Source: JABABV01 sp965222755
Lineage (GTDB): Bacteria > Bacillota_I > Bacilli_A > Mycoplasmatales > JABABV01
Reading direction: 5' to 3'
Length of the DNA: 64,000 nt
NCBI GenBank assembly: GCA_965222755.1
Contig: CBDCUK010000001.1
Span: 558,001 to 622,000 of the forward strand
The notes beneath the pieces are model-generated. The model did not search any database. It was not told the DNA's origin and saw only the letters and a list, made by a program, of their open reading frames with translations. This document shows positions 55,698-64,000 of this stretch, in pieces; position 1 is the stretch's first letter; each line of letters opens with the position of its first letter. The position numbers and the translations under genes were made by a program.

Positions 55698-56783
55698 ATG
55701 GAATTTTTATCTAGGTGAATTGAATATTTGACGAGCCCCGCTACCCTTTGACTATTTTTCTTGGTTTTCGTCACGATTATGATGTTAGCGGCAGTAAAAG
55801 TAGTTAATTACAGTACAATAATTACGAAACACACAAAAGTTTCTAGTAGTTTTATTAGTGTTCTAGTTTTGGCGGTTGTAGCATCAATCCCAGAATTAAC
55901 AACTGCAATTTTCCAATCTAGTACTAATCATCCCGATATTGCTATCAGTAATGTTTTAGGTTCTAATATGTTCAATATGACAATGACAGCAGTATGTGAT
56001 TTATTTTTTATTAAACTTTTTGTTTTTAATAATTTAAATAAATATAATCGGTTATTAGTTTGAGCTGTTTTCTTTGTTAGTGCAACGATTAGTATTTTTG
56101 TTTTTACAGGATTTAATATTAACATTAATATTTTTCATGATAATGTTGGTTTATTACCAATTATTTTAATGTTAGTTTATTTATTATTTTTATTATTTTC
56201 ATGGTTTAATGAAAAAAATAGTAATTCTGAATCAGAAAATGAAGCAGAAGAAAAACATCAAAAACATGGCGCCAACGTTTCTGTTAAATTAACTGTTTTA
56301 TTATTAATTATTTATAGTTTAATTTTAGTAACAGCATCATTGTTATTAAATTCTTGTGCTGATATTATGGTAAAACCTTACGCTGAAGGTGGTTATAACA
56401 TTGAACCACATACTGTTGGGGGAACGATTTTATCTTGAATTATGGCTGCTCCAGAAATCTTGTCTTTATTCTTGTTAATGCGTAAAGGATTAGTTTCAAT
56501 GGCAATGAGTGCCATTTTAGGAGCACAAATTTTTAACTTTAGTATTTTGTTTTTTGCTGATATTTTTTATACAAAAGAAAGTATTTTTAAAATGGTAAAT
56601 CACGATAAAACAATTTCTTGAATTTCTATGGGAATTGCCGTTATAGCAACAATATTACTGCTGAAAATGTTGTTGAGAAAATTATTTAAAACTAAATTCC
56701 AATCTAAAATATTTAATATCATAGCATCATCAATAATAATTTTTACATATTTATTAAGTTGAATTTTAATAATTGCTGTATAA
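55698..56783 (+). CDS. CaCA-family sodium/calcium exchanger-like transporter
   Basis: A 361-residue integral membrane protein of the Ca2+/cation antiporter superfamily. The two inverted alpha repeats are visible: SIPELTTAIFQSSTNHPDIA with NVLGSNMFN, and AAPEILSLFLLMRKGLVSMA with ILGAQIFNF. An acidic, soluble loop of about 35 residues (NEKNSNSESENEAEEKHQKH) joins the halves in the cytoplasm. About 10 helices. AGGAG precedes the start. It lies upstream of secG by about 40 bp. It likely exports Ca2+ against Na+ or H+; ion specificity is not readable. Confidence 0.9.
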
Positions 56784-56824
56784 TATATTAAATAATAGTA
56801 TTGATAAATATAAGGAGAATGAAA

Positions 56825-57061
56825 ATGAAAGATTTTTTAGTAAGTTCATTATTTATTACATCTTTAATTTTAGTATATCTAGGATTAAAACAAGCCGGTA
56901 AAGCCAAAGGTGTTTCTGGTGCCTTAATGGGTTCTAATGAAATTGATTTATTTGGTAAAACAAAAGAACGTGGTTATGACAAACTAATAACTATTTTGAC
57001 TTATATTTTTGCTTTTGTATTTATTTTACTTGCTTTATTAGTTAAAAAATATGTTGCTTAA
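56825..57061 (+). CDS. secG: Preprotein translocase subunit SecG
   Basis: A 78-residue protein with two membrane helices joined by a conserved loop. LVSSLFITSLILVYLGLKQA is helix 1, the SGALMGSNEIDLFGKTKERG loop is typical of SecG, and ITILTYIFAFVFILLALLV is helix 2. It is part of the SecYEG channel. The ATG at 56825 is chosen for spacing to AGGAG; a nearer ATG at 56819 is too close. It precedes rnr, and secG-rnr-smpB is a common bacterial order. A terminator follows. Confidence 0.93.
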   Translation: MKDFLVSSLFITSLILVYLGLKQAGKAKGVSGALMGSNEIDLFGKTKERGYDKLITILTYIFAFVFILLALLVKKYVA

Positions 57062-57065
57062 TATT

Positions 57066-57103
57066 GGAAAAAGGCGAAGTTTTTCACTTTAGCCTTTTTT
57101 TAA
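57066..57103 (+). terminator. Intrinsic terminator after secG
   Basis: AAAAAGGC pairs with GCCTTTTT around AAGTTTTTCACTT, followed by a T-run. Confidence 0.75.
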
Positions 57104-57136
57104 GTATTGATGATTAAACAAACAAAGGAGAACATA

Positions 57137-59419
57137 ATGTTAATTAACAATAATACTCACAAATTAAAAGACCTGGTCCTTAAACATATGGAAAGTAAAT
57201 ATTATCGTCCATCTCGTCTAGGAAGACTAGCGACTATCTTTGAAAAAGAAGGTTTCAAATTTAAAGATATTCGTCGAGCTACTAGTATTTTAGAAGCTGA
57301 AAACAGCATCATCAAAAATAAAATGGGTGATTTTGTAGTTTTAAAAGTTCTAAAAACTGGAACTGGTAAAATCAGCATTCATAAAAAAGGATTCGGATTT
57401 ATAACTCCAGATCTTGAAGACGAAAATAATAGTTCTGATTATTTTGTAGCAAGTGATTTCGCTAAAGGTGCTTACAATGGTGATCGTGTTGAATATCAAA
57501 CATTTGTTTCTTTTTACCAAAAAGATAAAATTGATGCTCGTGTTATTGCTATTACTGAACGTGCTAATAACATCGTTGTTGGTTTAGTTTATAAAAAAGA
57601 AGGTCAAGTAATTTTACAATCAGATGATAATAAATTTATGCCACAATTTAAAATTTTAAATCCTGAAAAAGTTGTTGATGGTAATAAAGTAACTTGTGAA
57701 ATTATTAAATATTTAGAAAATGGAACTGTTCAAGTTAAGATCAAAGAAGTTCTTGGACATAAAAATGATCCCGGAGTAGATATCTTATCGCAAATCTATC
57801 GTCATAATATTAGAATGCAGTTTAATGATGCAACAATGGCTGATGCTACTGAATTAGCTCAAGAGCCAAAAGCTGAGAACCAACCTAAATCACGTCGTGA
57901 TTTAACAAAAGAAATTCTAGTGACAATTGATGGTAAAGATTCAAAAGATTTAGATGATGCTGTTAGTATTATTAAATTAGATAACGGTAATTTTGAATTA
58001 GGTGTTCATATTGCTGATGTTTCTCATTATGTAACTGAAGATAGTAATTTAGATAAAGAAGCATTAAAACGTGGGAACTCAACTTATTTAGTTGATCGTG
58101 TTGTACCAATGTTACCAGCGATTTTATCAAATGGGATTTGTTCATTAAATCCTAGTGTAATCCGTTTAACAATTAGTTGTAAAATGGAAATTGATAGCAA
58201 AGGTAAAATTGTTAATTATGATATTTTTCCAGCGTTTATTAAAACAACAAAAAGATTAAATTATGATGATGTTAATGCGATTTTCAACAAAACAGCCAGT
58301 GAAGAAACACTAACTGATCATAAAAAAGTTTTACCAACTTTAAAATTAGCTTTAGAATTATCAAATATTTTAACGAAAAAACGTCACGATAATGGAACGC
58401 TTGATTTCGATTTACAAGAAGCAAAAATTAAAGTTGATAAATTTGGTAATCCAGTTGAAATTAAAGCTTATCCTCGTGATAAAGCTGAACAATTAATTGA
58501 AAATTTAATGGTTAGTGCTAATGAAACAATTGCTCATGCTATTAATGTTAAAAAATTACCATTTATTTACCGTATTCACGAAAAACCAACGCCACAAAAA
58601 ATTATTGATTTTGTGAAAATGGTTAAATTTTTCGGAATTAATACAAAAACACTTTCTCAAAAACCGACATCAGGAGAATTACAAGATTTAGTTGATAATT
58701 TTCCAGAAGGTCCAATTGCCCACATTGTAAAAATCTTATTATTACGTACAATGCAAAAAGCTAAATATAGTGAAAAACCAGTTGGACATTATGGTTTAGC
58801 ATTAAAAGATTATACGCATTTCACATCACCAATTCGACGATATTCTGATTTAATAGTACATCGCCTATTAAGAAAATATTTATTCGAAGGTAACGATAAC
58901 ATTGATAAAGCAGAAGAATTACGTAAAATTCATGCTATCGCAACACAAATTAGTGAATGTGAAGTTAAATCTGTTGAATGTGAACGTGCTGTTAATGATA
59001 TGAAAAAAGCACAATACTTCGAACAATTCGTTGGTAAGAAATTCAAAGGGATCATTGCTTCAGTTAATAGTTTCGGATTCTTTGTTGAAATTAACTCATT
59101 ATTCGATGGTTTAGTTCATAGTACTAAACTAACAGACGATGATTATGAATTTATGCCAAACTCATTACAATTAATTGGTTTAAATACTAAGAGAACATTT
59201 TCTTTAGGACAAATTATTGAAGTTGTAGTTGCTGGTGCTGATCGTGCCGAGGGTAAAATTGATTTAGAATTAACAGAAATGACAATCAATCCTAACTTAA
59301 AGAAAAACCGTGCTTTTAATTCACCAAAAAGTACTAATAATAAAAAACCTAGCGGTATTAAATTAATTTCAGCTGCTCCAAAAACAGATATAAAAACAGA
59401 TCCAAAAACAGATAAATAA
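57137..59419 (+). CDS. rnr: Ribonuclease R
   Basis: RNase R (760 residues) is a 3'-5' exoribonuclease for structured RNA and, with SmpB/tmRNA, for non-stop messages. A cold-shock domain (GTGKISIHKKGFGFITPD) is near residue 75. The RNB domain contains DGKDSKDLDDAVSI (265-278), the catalytic Asp cluster, and FTSPIRRYSDLIVHRLL. The C-terminal S1 domain is GIIASVNSFGFFVEINSL, and a Lys-rich tail follows. The ATG at 57137 is chosen for AAAGGAG; one at 57107 is in frame without a site. It is first of rnr-dCMP deaminase-smpB. Confidence 0.97.
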   Translation: MLINNNTHKLKDLVLKHMESKYYRPSRLGRLATIFEKEGFKFKDIRRATSILEAENSIIKNKMGDFVVLKVLKTGTGKISIHKKGFGFITPDLEDENNSSDYFVASDFAKGAYNGDRVEYQTFVSFYQKDKIDARVIAITERANNIVVGLVYKKEGQVILQSDDNKFMPQFKILNPEKVVDGNKVTCEIIKYLENGTVQVKIKEVLGHKNDPGVDILSQIYRHNIRMQFNDATMADATELAQEPKAENQPKSRRDLTKEILVTIDGKDSKDLDDAVSIIKLDNGNFELGVHIADVSHYVTEDSNLDKEALKRGNSTYLVDRVVPMLPAILSNGICSLNPSVIRLTISCKMEIDSKGKIVNYDIFPAFIKTTKRLNYDDVNAIFNKTASEETLTDHKKVLPTLKLALELSNILTKKRHDNGTLDFDLQEAKIKVDKFGNPVEIKAYPRDKAEQLIENLMVSANETIAHAINVKKLPFIYRIHEKPTPQKIIDFVKMVKFFGINTKTLSQKPTSGELQDLVDNFPEGPIAHIVKILLLRTMQKAKYSEKPVGHYGLALKDYTHFTSPIRRYSDLIVHRLLRKYLFEGNDNIDKAEELRKIHAIATQISECEVKSVECERAVNDMKKAQYFEQFVGKKFKGIIASVNSFGFFVEINSLFDGLVHSTKLTDDDYEFMPNSLQLIGLNTKRTFSLGQIIEVVVAGADRAEGKIDLELTEMTINPNLKKNRAFNSPKSTNNKKPSGIKLISAAPKTDIKTDPKTDK

Positions 59420-59441
59420 TTAAAATTAAAGGGTGATAATA

Positions 59442-59912
59442 ATGAAACGTAAATCATATATTAGTTGAGATCAATATTTTATGAGCGTTGCTCATATATC
59501 AGCACAACGCTCTAAAGATCCAAATACACAAGTAGGAGCTTGTATTATTAACCTTAAAAATCAAATCATTGGTGTTGGTTATAATGGGTTTCCTCGCGGA
59601 ATTAGTGATGATGAATTTTCTTGAGAATTATCTGATAATTTATTAGAATCAAAATATGCTTATGTTGTTCATGCAGAAACTAATGCTATTATTAACTCAG
59701 TTAATCATTTAGATGGAGCGACATTATACGTAACATTGTTTCCTTGTAATGAATGTACTAAACAAATAATTCAAAGCGGAATAACAAATATTGTTTATGA
59801 TTCAGATAAATATGCTGGCCTAGTAGCAGTACAAGCTAGTAAAAAAATGCTTAAAGCATCTGGAGTACAATGACGCCAGTTTCAATCTAAAAAAATCATT
59901 TTTGAAGATTAG
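59442..59912 (+). CDS. Deoxycytidylate (dCMP) deaminase
   Basis: A 156-residue zinc enzyme making dUMP from dCMP for thymidylate synthesis. Zinc and proton-relay residues are His77 and Glu79 in VHAETNAI, and Cys102 and Cys105 in PCNECTK. WDQYFMSVAHISAQRSKDPN and VGAC with GYNGFPRG are family motifs. Two TGA Trp codons lie in the middle. It is 22 bp after rnr and ends 8 bp before smpB. Placement between rnr and smpB is a lineage-specific insertion in the usual order. dCMP versus tRNA or free-cytosine deaminase is settled by GYNGFPRG. Confidence 0.93.
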
Positions 59913-59920
59913 TTAAATTT

Positions 59921-60352
59921 ATGAAAATTGCTAGTAATAAGAAAGCTTTTCATAATTATCAAATAATTAAACAATATGAAGCCGGAATTTCTCTAAGTGG
60001 TCCAGAAATAAAATCTTTACGTAAAGGTGAAGTCAGCATTATTGATGCTTATGTTTCAATTAAAAATCAACAAGCTAAAATTATTAACATGCATATTAAT
60101 CCTTATAAATATGCAGCTGATTACATTCCTGTTGATCCAATGCGAATTAGACCATTATTATTACATAAAAAAGAAATCATTAAATTAAACTATTTAATGA
60201 AAACACAACAATTAGTTTTAGTACCTTTAAAAATTTATTTTAATAAACGTAGTTTAGTAAAAATTACTATCGGACTTGGAAAAAGTCTTAAATTACATGA
60301 TAAACGAAATTTATTAAAAGAAAAATCAGATCGTAGAATAAATCGATATTAA
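59921..60352 (+). CDS. smpB: tmRNA-binding protein SmpB
   Basis: SmpB (143 residues) carries tmRNA to stalled ribosomes. YEAGISLSGPEIKSLRKGEV is the OB-fold core and NPYKYAADYIPVDPMRIRPL follows; KSLKLHDKRNLLKEKSDRRI is the RNA-binding C-terminal helix. Length is normal. It starts 8 bp after the dCMP deaminase stop. The ssrA tmRNA gene itself is not in the window. A hairpin terminator follows. Confidence 0.97.
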   Translation: MKIASNKKAFHNYQIIKQYEAGISLSGPEIKSLRKGEVSIIDAYVSIKNQQAKIINMHINPYKYAADYIPVDPMRIRPLLLHKKEIIKLNYLMKTQQLVLVPLKIYFNKRSLVKITIGLGKSLKLHDKRNLLKEKSDRRINRY

Positions 60353-60388
60353 AAAAAATTAGTTCAATGCTATGAACTAATTTTTTTT
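60352..60388. terminator. Bidirectional intrinsic terminator
   Basis: AAAAAATTAGTTCA pairs with TGAACTAATTTTTT around ATGCTA. It serves smpB and convergent whiA; the whiA TAG at 60370-60372 lies in its loop. Confidence 0.8.
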
Positions 60389-61302
60389 AAATGTCTGATT
60401 CAATGGTTAAGACCAGATTTACTAATATTATAATCATATTTCTTATTCATAATATGACTAAGTTCAATTAATGAAGATTCTGGATTAGCAAGTCTAACTT
60501 TAATAAAATCTTTATATTTATGATCAAGGTTATTAATTAATTTTTGTTCTTTTAATTTTTTAATAATGATTAAATGACGATTAAAACCATCATTAATTTT
60601 TTCTTGATTATAAATATCAAAATTATTTAATCGATTAATTGAATTAATGAAATCACGTGATATCCGACTATTTTCAAACATAATTACCATATCAGGAGCA
60701 TTAATAAATTTTAAAAAATCTGAAACATCATTAGCTTTTTTAATATAGAAAATTGCTCGGTGCTTACGTTCTAAAATTTTAAAATTAGGAAAGTATTTTT
60801 TTAATTTTGGTAATATTTTTTTGGCTAGCGGAATATTATCAACACCAAATTCCAAATGATAAAATTTTGAATTTGGTCTTGAAACAGAACCATTAGCAAC
60901 AAAAATACCATTTATAAAATATTTTAAGTAATTATTTTGGTCAATATGTTCCGGAATTAAATAATTATTACTAATATTACGATAATCAAAACCAAATAAT
61001 AAATTAAAAAATTCTAAACCATTTTCAATTTCTAACAAATAAATACTATTATTTTTAAATTTTTTTGTTTTTAATACAGAAATATTAGTTTTGAATTTAG
61101 GAAAATTTTTATTAATCTTTTTATAAATTTCTTTAATAATTGTAGCGTTAGTGCTATTAAAATTAATGTTGTTAATATTTTTAGCAATTTGAGTTGTTCC
61201 ATGCACGACAAAAAATCCAGCTAAAAAATATTTTAGTTGGATGATGCTCATCTCATATTTAATACTTTCTGTTTTAACTGTTGCAGAAAATGAAAAATGC
61301 AT
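60370..61302 (-). CDS. whiA: WhiA-family DNA-binding protein
   Basis: WhiA (310 residues) combines a degenerate LAGLIDADG homing-endonuclease-like domain with a C-terminal helix-turn-helix; in Gram-positives it affects cell division. HFSFSATVKTESIKYEMS starts the family pattern, and LAGFFVVHGTTQIAKN and YFINGIFVANGSVSRPNSKF are the two LAGLIDADG-like blocks. SLIELSHIMNKKYDYNISKS is the HTH. The last nine residues follow a TGA read as Trp. It is last in the rapZ-yvcK-whiA unit, and the stop lies in the terminator hairpin. Confidence 0.93.
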
Positions 61303-61322
61303 GACTTTAAAACCTCGTTACT

Positions 61323-62282
61323 TTAATTAAAAATTAATTTTTCAAAAGTTTTTTTAATTAATTTAGGATTATGACGGATAACACGATCTTCTGTAATTTT
61401 AATTAATGGTTCATTCATAATTCTAATTTTATGATTGTTAAATTTAATGGGAACGATCTTTTGATTCATAGATTGATAATTTTTAATAATATCATCAGGA
61501 ATGATCGTTGAATTAGTTATTGCGACATCAATTACCTTTTTATTTAGATGTAATTCAATCGCATCGATATGATCTTGGGTATTATAATTTAATGTTTCGC
61601 CTTTTTGCTGCATAATGTTACAAACATAAACTTGAGTTGCTTTTGTGCTTCGTAAGACCTCTTTGATATCTTTTAAAGCAATATTGGAAATAATTGATGT
61701 GTATAAAGAACCGATTCCATAAATGATATAATCAGCTTCATTGATCGCCATAATGGCATCAGGATTAGCTTTCGCATCATCACTATAAAATATTTTCTTT
61801 AAAGGTTCTTTACTATTACCGATATTAGATTCACCAGAAATAATTTTATTATTAATAGTAACCGCATTAATATCAATTGATTTATCAGTCACTGGAATAA
61901 TCTTACCAACAATGTTTAGAGCTGTTGATAATGATTCAATACCATTTTTAAAATCTTGTTGAATATCAATTAAAGCAGTAATAATTAAATTACCTAATGA
62001 ATGGTTATCTAAAACACTGTTTTTGTTTTTGAAACGATAAGCCATTAAACTATTTAAAATATTTTGATTTTTGTTATTTGATAACGCAGTGATAACTTGG
62101 CGAATATCACCAACAGCAGGAATCTGGAATTCACGTCTTAAAGCACCAGTTGAAGAACCGTTATCAAAAACAGTTACAATTGCTGATAATTCAATGTTTT
62201 TAATTTCTTTTATCCCTGATAGCAAAATTGATAAACCTGTGCCACCACCAATAACAACAACTTTTGGTTTTTTATTTTCCAT
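61323..62282 (-). CDS. yvcK: YvcK/GlmR-family protein (CofD-like)
   Basis: A 319-residue protein of the YvcK (GlmR) family, which binds UDP-GlcNAc and coordinates carbon metabolism with envelope synthesis in Firmicutes. KPKVVVIGGGTGLSILLSGI is the diagnostic Gly-rich start, followed by TVFDNGSSTGALRREFQIPA and GDIRQVITALS. NHSLGNLIITAL and DYIIYGIGSLYTSIISNIAL complete the fold. It is 20 bp upstream of whiA and downstream of rapZ, the classic order. In a cell without a wall its role must differ from wall precursor control. Confidence 0.95.
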   Translation of the reverse strand: MENKKPKVVVIGGGTGLSILLSGIKEIKNIELSAIVTVFDNGSSTGALRREFQIPAVGDIRQVITALSNNKNQNILNSLMAYRFKNKNSVLDNHSLGNLIITALIDIQQDFKNGIESLSTALNIVGKIIPVTDKSIDINAVTINNKIISGESNIGNSKEPLKKIFYSDDAKANPDAIMAINEADYIIYGIGSLYTSIISNIALKDIKEVLRSTKATQVYVCNIMQQKGETLNYNTQDHIDAIELHLNKKVIDVAITNSTIIPDDIIKNYQSMNQKIVPIKFNNHKIRIMNEPLIKITEDRVIRHNPKLIKKTFEKLIFN

Positions 62283-62284
62283 GA

Positions 62285-63037
62285 TTAGATCACCTTAATT
62301 TTATTTAAATTATCATGTCATACAATAACATTATACTTGTTTGTTAAGTTAGTATATTGATTTGCTATTAAATTAGCACTAACTACTGAACGATGCATTC
62401 CTCCAGTACAAGCAAGAGCCATAACTCATAAATGTTTTCCATTAGGTTTAATTAAAGATTTATCTAAGAAATCTTTAATTGTTAAACTAATTTGATCACA
62501 ATATTTTTTTGAAAAGTCATCTTTTAATACAAAATCAACAATTTCTTGATTTTCTCCAGAAATATGACGTAATGTTTCATTTCAATATGGATTTGGTAAA
62601 ATACGAACATTAAAAATCATATCTAGATCTTGAATAATTCCATATTTAAATCCGAAAGATTTAAATATTAAAAGTGGTTTATCTCAAGAGTTGATATCAA
62701 AAAATATTTCAATAATTTTTTTAATATTTGCATCATCGATAAAAGTTGTGTCAATGTTGTTTCTTAATTCATCACGAATATCTAATTCTGATTTATCGAA
62801 AGCTCATTTAATATGACGGTTAATAAAGTAAGCTGATTTATAACTATAATCTGTTGTTTTTTTTATTTCAATGATTTCTTGACGACTTAATAAATCACTA
62901 ATATAACCTTTTTTAATCTCTTTATTATTTGTTCACTCTGTGAAGCTAACTGCTTGAAAACCTTGGGTTTTTAATCAGTTTTTAGCAATCGTTTTACTAT
63001 TCTCACAATTACCATAAATTATTGATAAATATCTCAT
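62285..63037 (-). CDS. rapZ: RapZ/YvcJ-family protein with a degenerate P-loop
   Basis: A 250-residue RapZ homologue (usual length about 285). The C-terminal domain is well conserved: FKSFGFKYGIIQDLDMIFNV, RILPNPYWN and ACTGGMHRSVVSAN, which is the metabolite-binding/RNA-adapter fold. The N-terminal kinase-like domain is not: the usual GMSGAGKS Walker A is replaced by IIYGNCENSKTIAKN, and the Walker B region is also unclear. Nucleotide hydrolysis is therefore doubtful. The start has GGTGAT upstream. It is first in the rapZ-yvcK-whiA unit, and the yvcK ATG is 2 bp past its stop. Confidence 0.9.
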
Positions 63038-63173
63038 TTTTTAATCACCAGTTAATATTATACCAAATTTTATTAGTTATCTGATATTTTAAATAACTTT
63101 CATTCTTTAAATCAATTAACAATATATTATTAAATATCATAATTTTATTTAATAATATTTATTTTGATTTATT

Positions 63174-63202
63174 TTGACAATAATTGATAATCATTATATT
63201 AT
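63174..63202 (+). promoter_or_regulatory. Lipoprotein promoter with a Fur-box-like operator
   Basis: TTGACA (63174-63179), exactly 17 bases, TATTAT (63197-63202). In the spacer TGATAAT-C-ATTATAT (63185-63199) resembles the 7-1-7 Fur/PerR box at 12 of 14 arm positions. Confidence 0.6.
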
Positions 63203-63332
63203 ATTGTTATAACAACTAAGTTATGTTAATTAAAAAAAATAAGAAAAAAATAAGAAAAATTTATAAAAATTAATCAGGTTATTTAACGTAAAAAATAAAA
63301 ATAAAAATTTATAAAAATGGAGGATACAATAT

Positions 63333-64000
63333 ATGAAAAAAATATTTTCTACTTTGCTTGTAGGAACTGCTAGTTTAGCTGCTGTTGGAGCGACGTCGCT
63401 TTCAATCGTAAGTTGTGGTTCTGGTACTGACAATACTTCTAAATATGCTGAGGTATTAAAAGAGGCCGTTGCTCAAGTAATTACCGCAAAAAGAACAGAA
63501 ACGGCAACAGTTTCAAAAGATGCTAAAAAATCTTTTGAAATCTCTATTTCTGATATTACAAAAGCCGCAGATAAAATTATCTCTGATGGTAAATTAGATA
63601 TTAATGATAGTTACTTCAAACATTTATATATTTTTGGTAGTTTTACTACTGATAAAAATAATACTGCCCATAAAGATACTGTCCATGTTTCTCAAAATAG
63701 TAGTTCAAGACCAACTTCAATTACAATTAATTATGATAATACAACATTTTCAGCTGGAAAATCAACAGATGGAACACCTAGTTCTTCTTTAATTGGTGAA
63801 ATTTCAATTGATATTAAAGAACGTCACTTATTAGTTATGAAAAAATTGTTAACAACAATTGATTATAACTTAAATAATACTTCTTATTTTAATAAAACTG
63901 CTCCTACATGAGGAAAAGCAGCTCCAGGAGCTGCCGAAACATTTATTAATGGTAACAACGGGAAGCCCGCTACTGCACCAAAAACTTGATTGGCAGTTTC
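63333..64000 (+). CDS. Surface lipoprotein, truncated by window end
   Basis: Partial (222 or more residues, 3' end outside the window). A typical mollicute lipoprotein signal: KKIFSTLLVGTASLAAVGAT, then the lipobox SIVSC with lipidated Cys near residue 28, followed by a Ser/Gly/Thr-rich linker. The extracellular part is rich in Lys, Thr and Ser with repeated helices (AVAQVITAKRTETATVSKDA) and no recognised domain; ISIDIKERHLLVMKKLLTTI is another helical block. GGAGG precedes the ATG. Surface-exposed lipoproteins are often the variable antigens of mycoplasmas. Two in-frame TGA are read as Trp near the end. Confidence 0.9.

Overview
This 64 kb window is a replication-origin region from a wall-less bacterium of the class Mollicutes. 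The DNA is very AT-rich, and nearly every long gene reads through in-frame TGA codons where the protein family has tryptophan (translation table 4: dnaA, dnaN, gyrB, gyrA, ligA, cas9 and most others). Other Mollicutes traits are a lipobox lipoprotein (63333 to the window end), a reduced gene set and no cell-wall genes. The gyrB-gyrA-serS order resembles the Mycoplasma pneumoniae/genitalium side of the class, but genus cannot be fixed from the window alone.

Layout, left to right. (1) 1-12.5 kb: a small membrane protein, a superoxide-reductase-like protein, divergent ktrB and ktrA, then a long leftward unit from 12165 to 3611: GT32 and GT2 glycosyltransferases, a DUF2304-like membrane protein, ligA, gatC, gatA, gatB and a YihY-family membrane protein. 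(2) 12.5-18.8 kb: an S1-domain protein; a leftward unit of nicotinamidase, CPBP protease, RluA-type pseudouridine synthase and a 641-residue membrane protein; a cardiolipin-synthase-like gene; tRNA-Ser(GCU). (3) 19-32.3 kb: five amino-acid permease (APC) genes, one frameshifted, interrupted by uvrA; then a leucyl aminopeptidase. Peptide breakdown plus amino-acid import look like a major theme. (4) 32.4-36.1 kb: a ribbon-helix-helix protein, dnaA and dnaN, with DnaA boxes on both sides of dnaA (oriC). Genes left of dnaA mostly run left and genes right of it mostly run right, as expected for bidirectional replication.

(5) 36.1-43.1 kb: a complete type II CRISPR-Cas system inserted between dnaN and gyrB, in the order tracrRNA, cas1, cas2, csn2-like, 21-repeat array, cas9. 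The conserved type II-A leader-anchoring motif ATTTGAG abuts the first repeat. Cas9 is compact (1112 residues) with all visible catalytic residues present. Placing cas9 downstream of the array, and tracrRNA at the opposite end, is not the usual II-A layout.

(6) 43.2-52 kb: gyrB, gyrA, serS, dnaX, a TadA-type deaminase, SRP RNA, and a putative nuclease-like protein. (7) 52-57 kb: a small ORF with a terminator ahead of a sixth permease; a GH1 glycosidase homologue that has lost its catalytic nucleophile; a rhodanese; a CaCA-family cation exchanger; secG. (8) 57-64 kb: rnr, dCMP deaminase and smpB rightward; rapZ, yvcK and whiA leftward, with RapZ lacking a recognisable P-loop; a lipoprotein running off the end.

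The points most worth a second look are the rearranged CRISPR locus, three enzymes with altered active sites (GH1, RapZ, superoxide reductase), two parallel promoter/small-ORF/terminator leaders, and unusual repeats at oriC.
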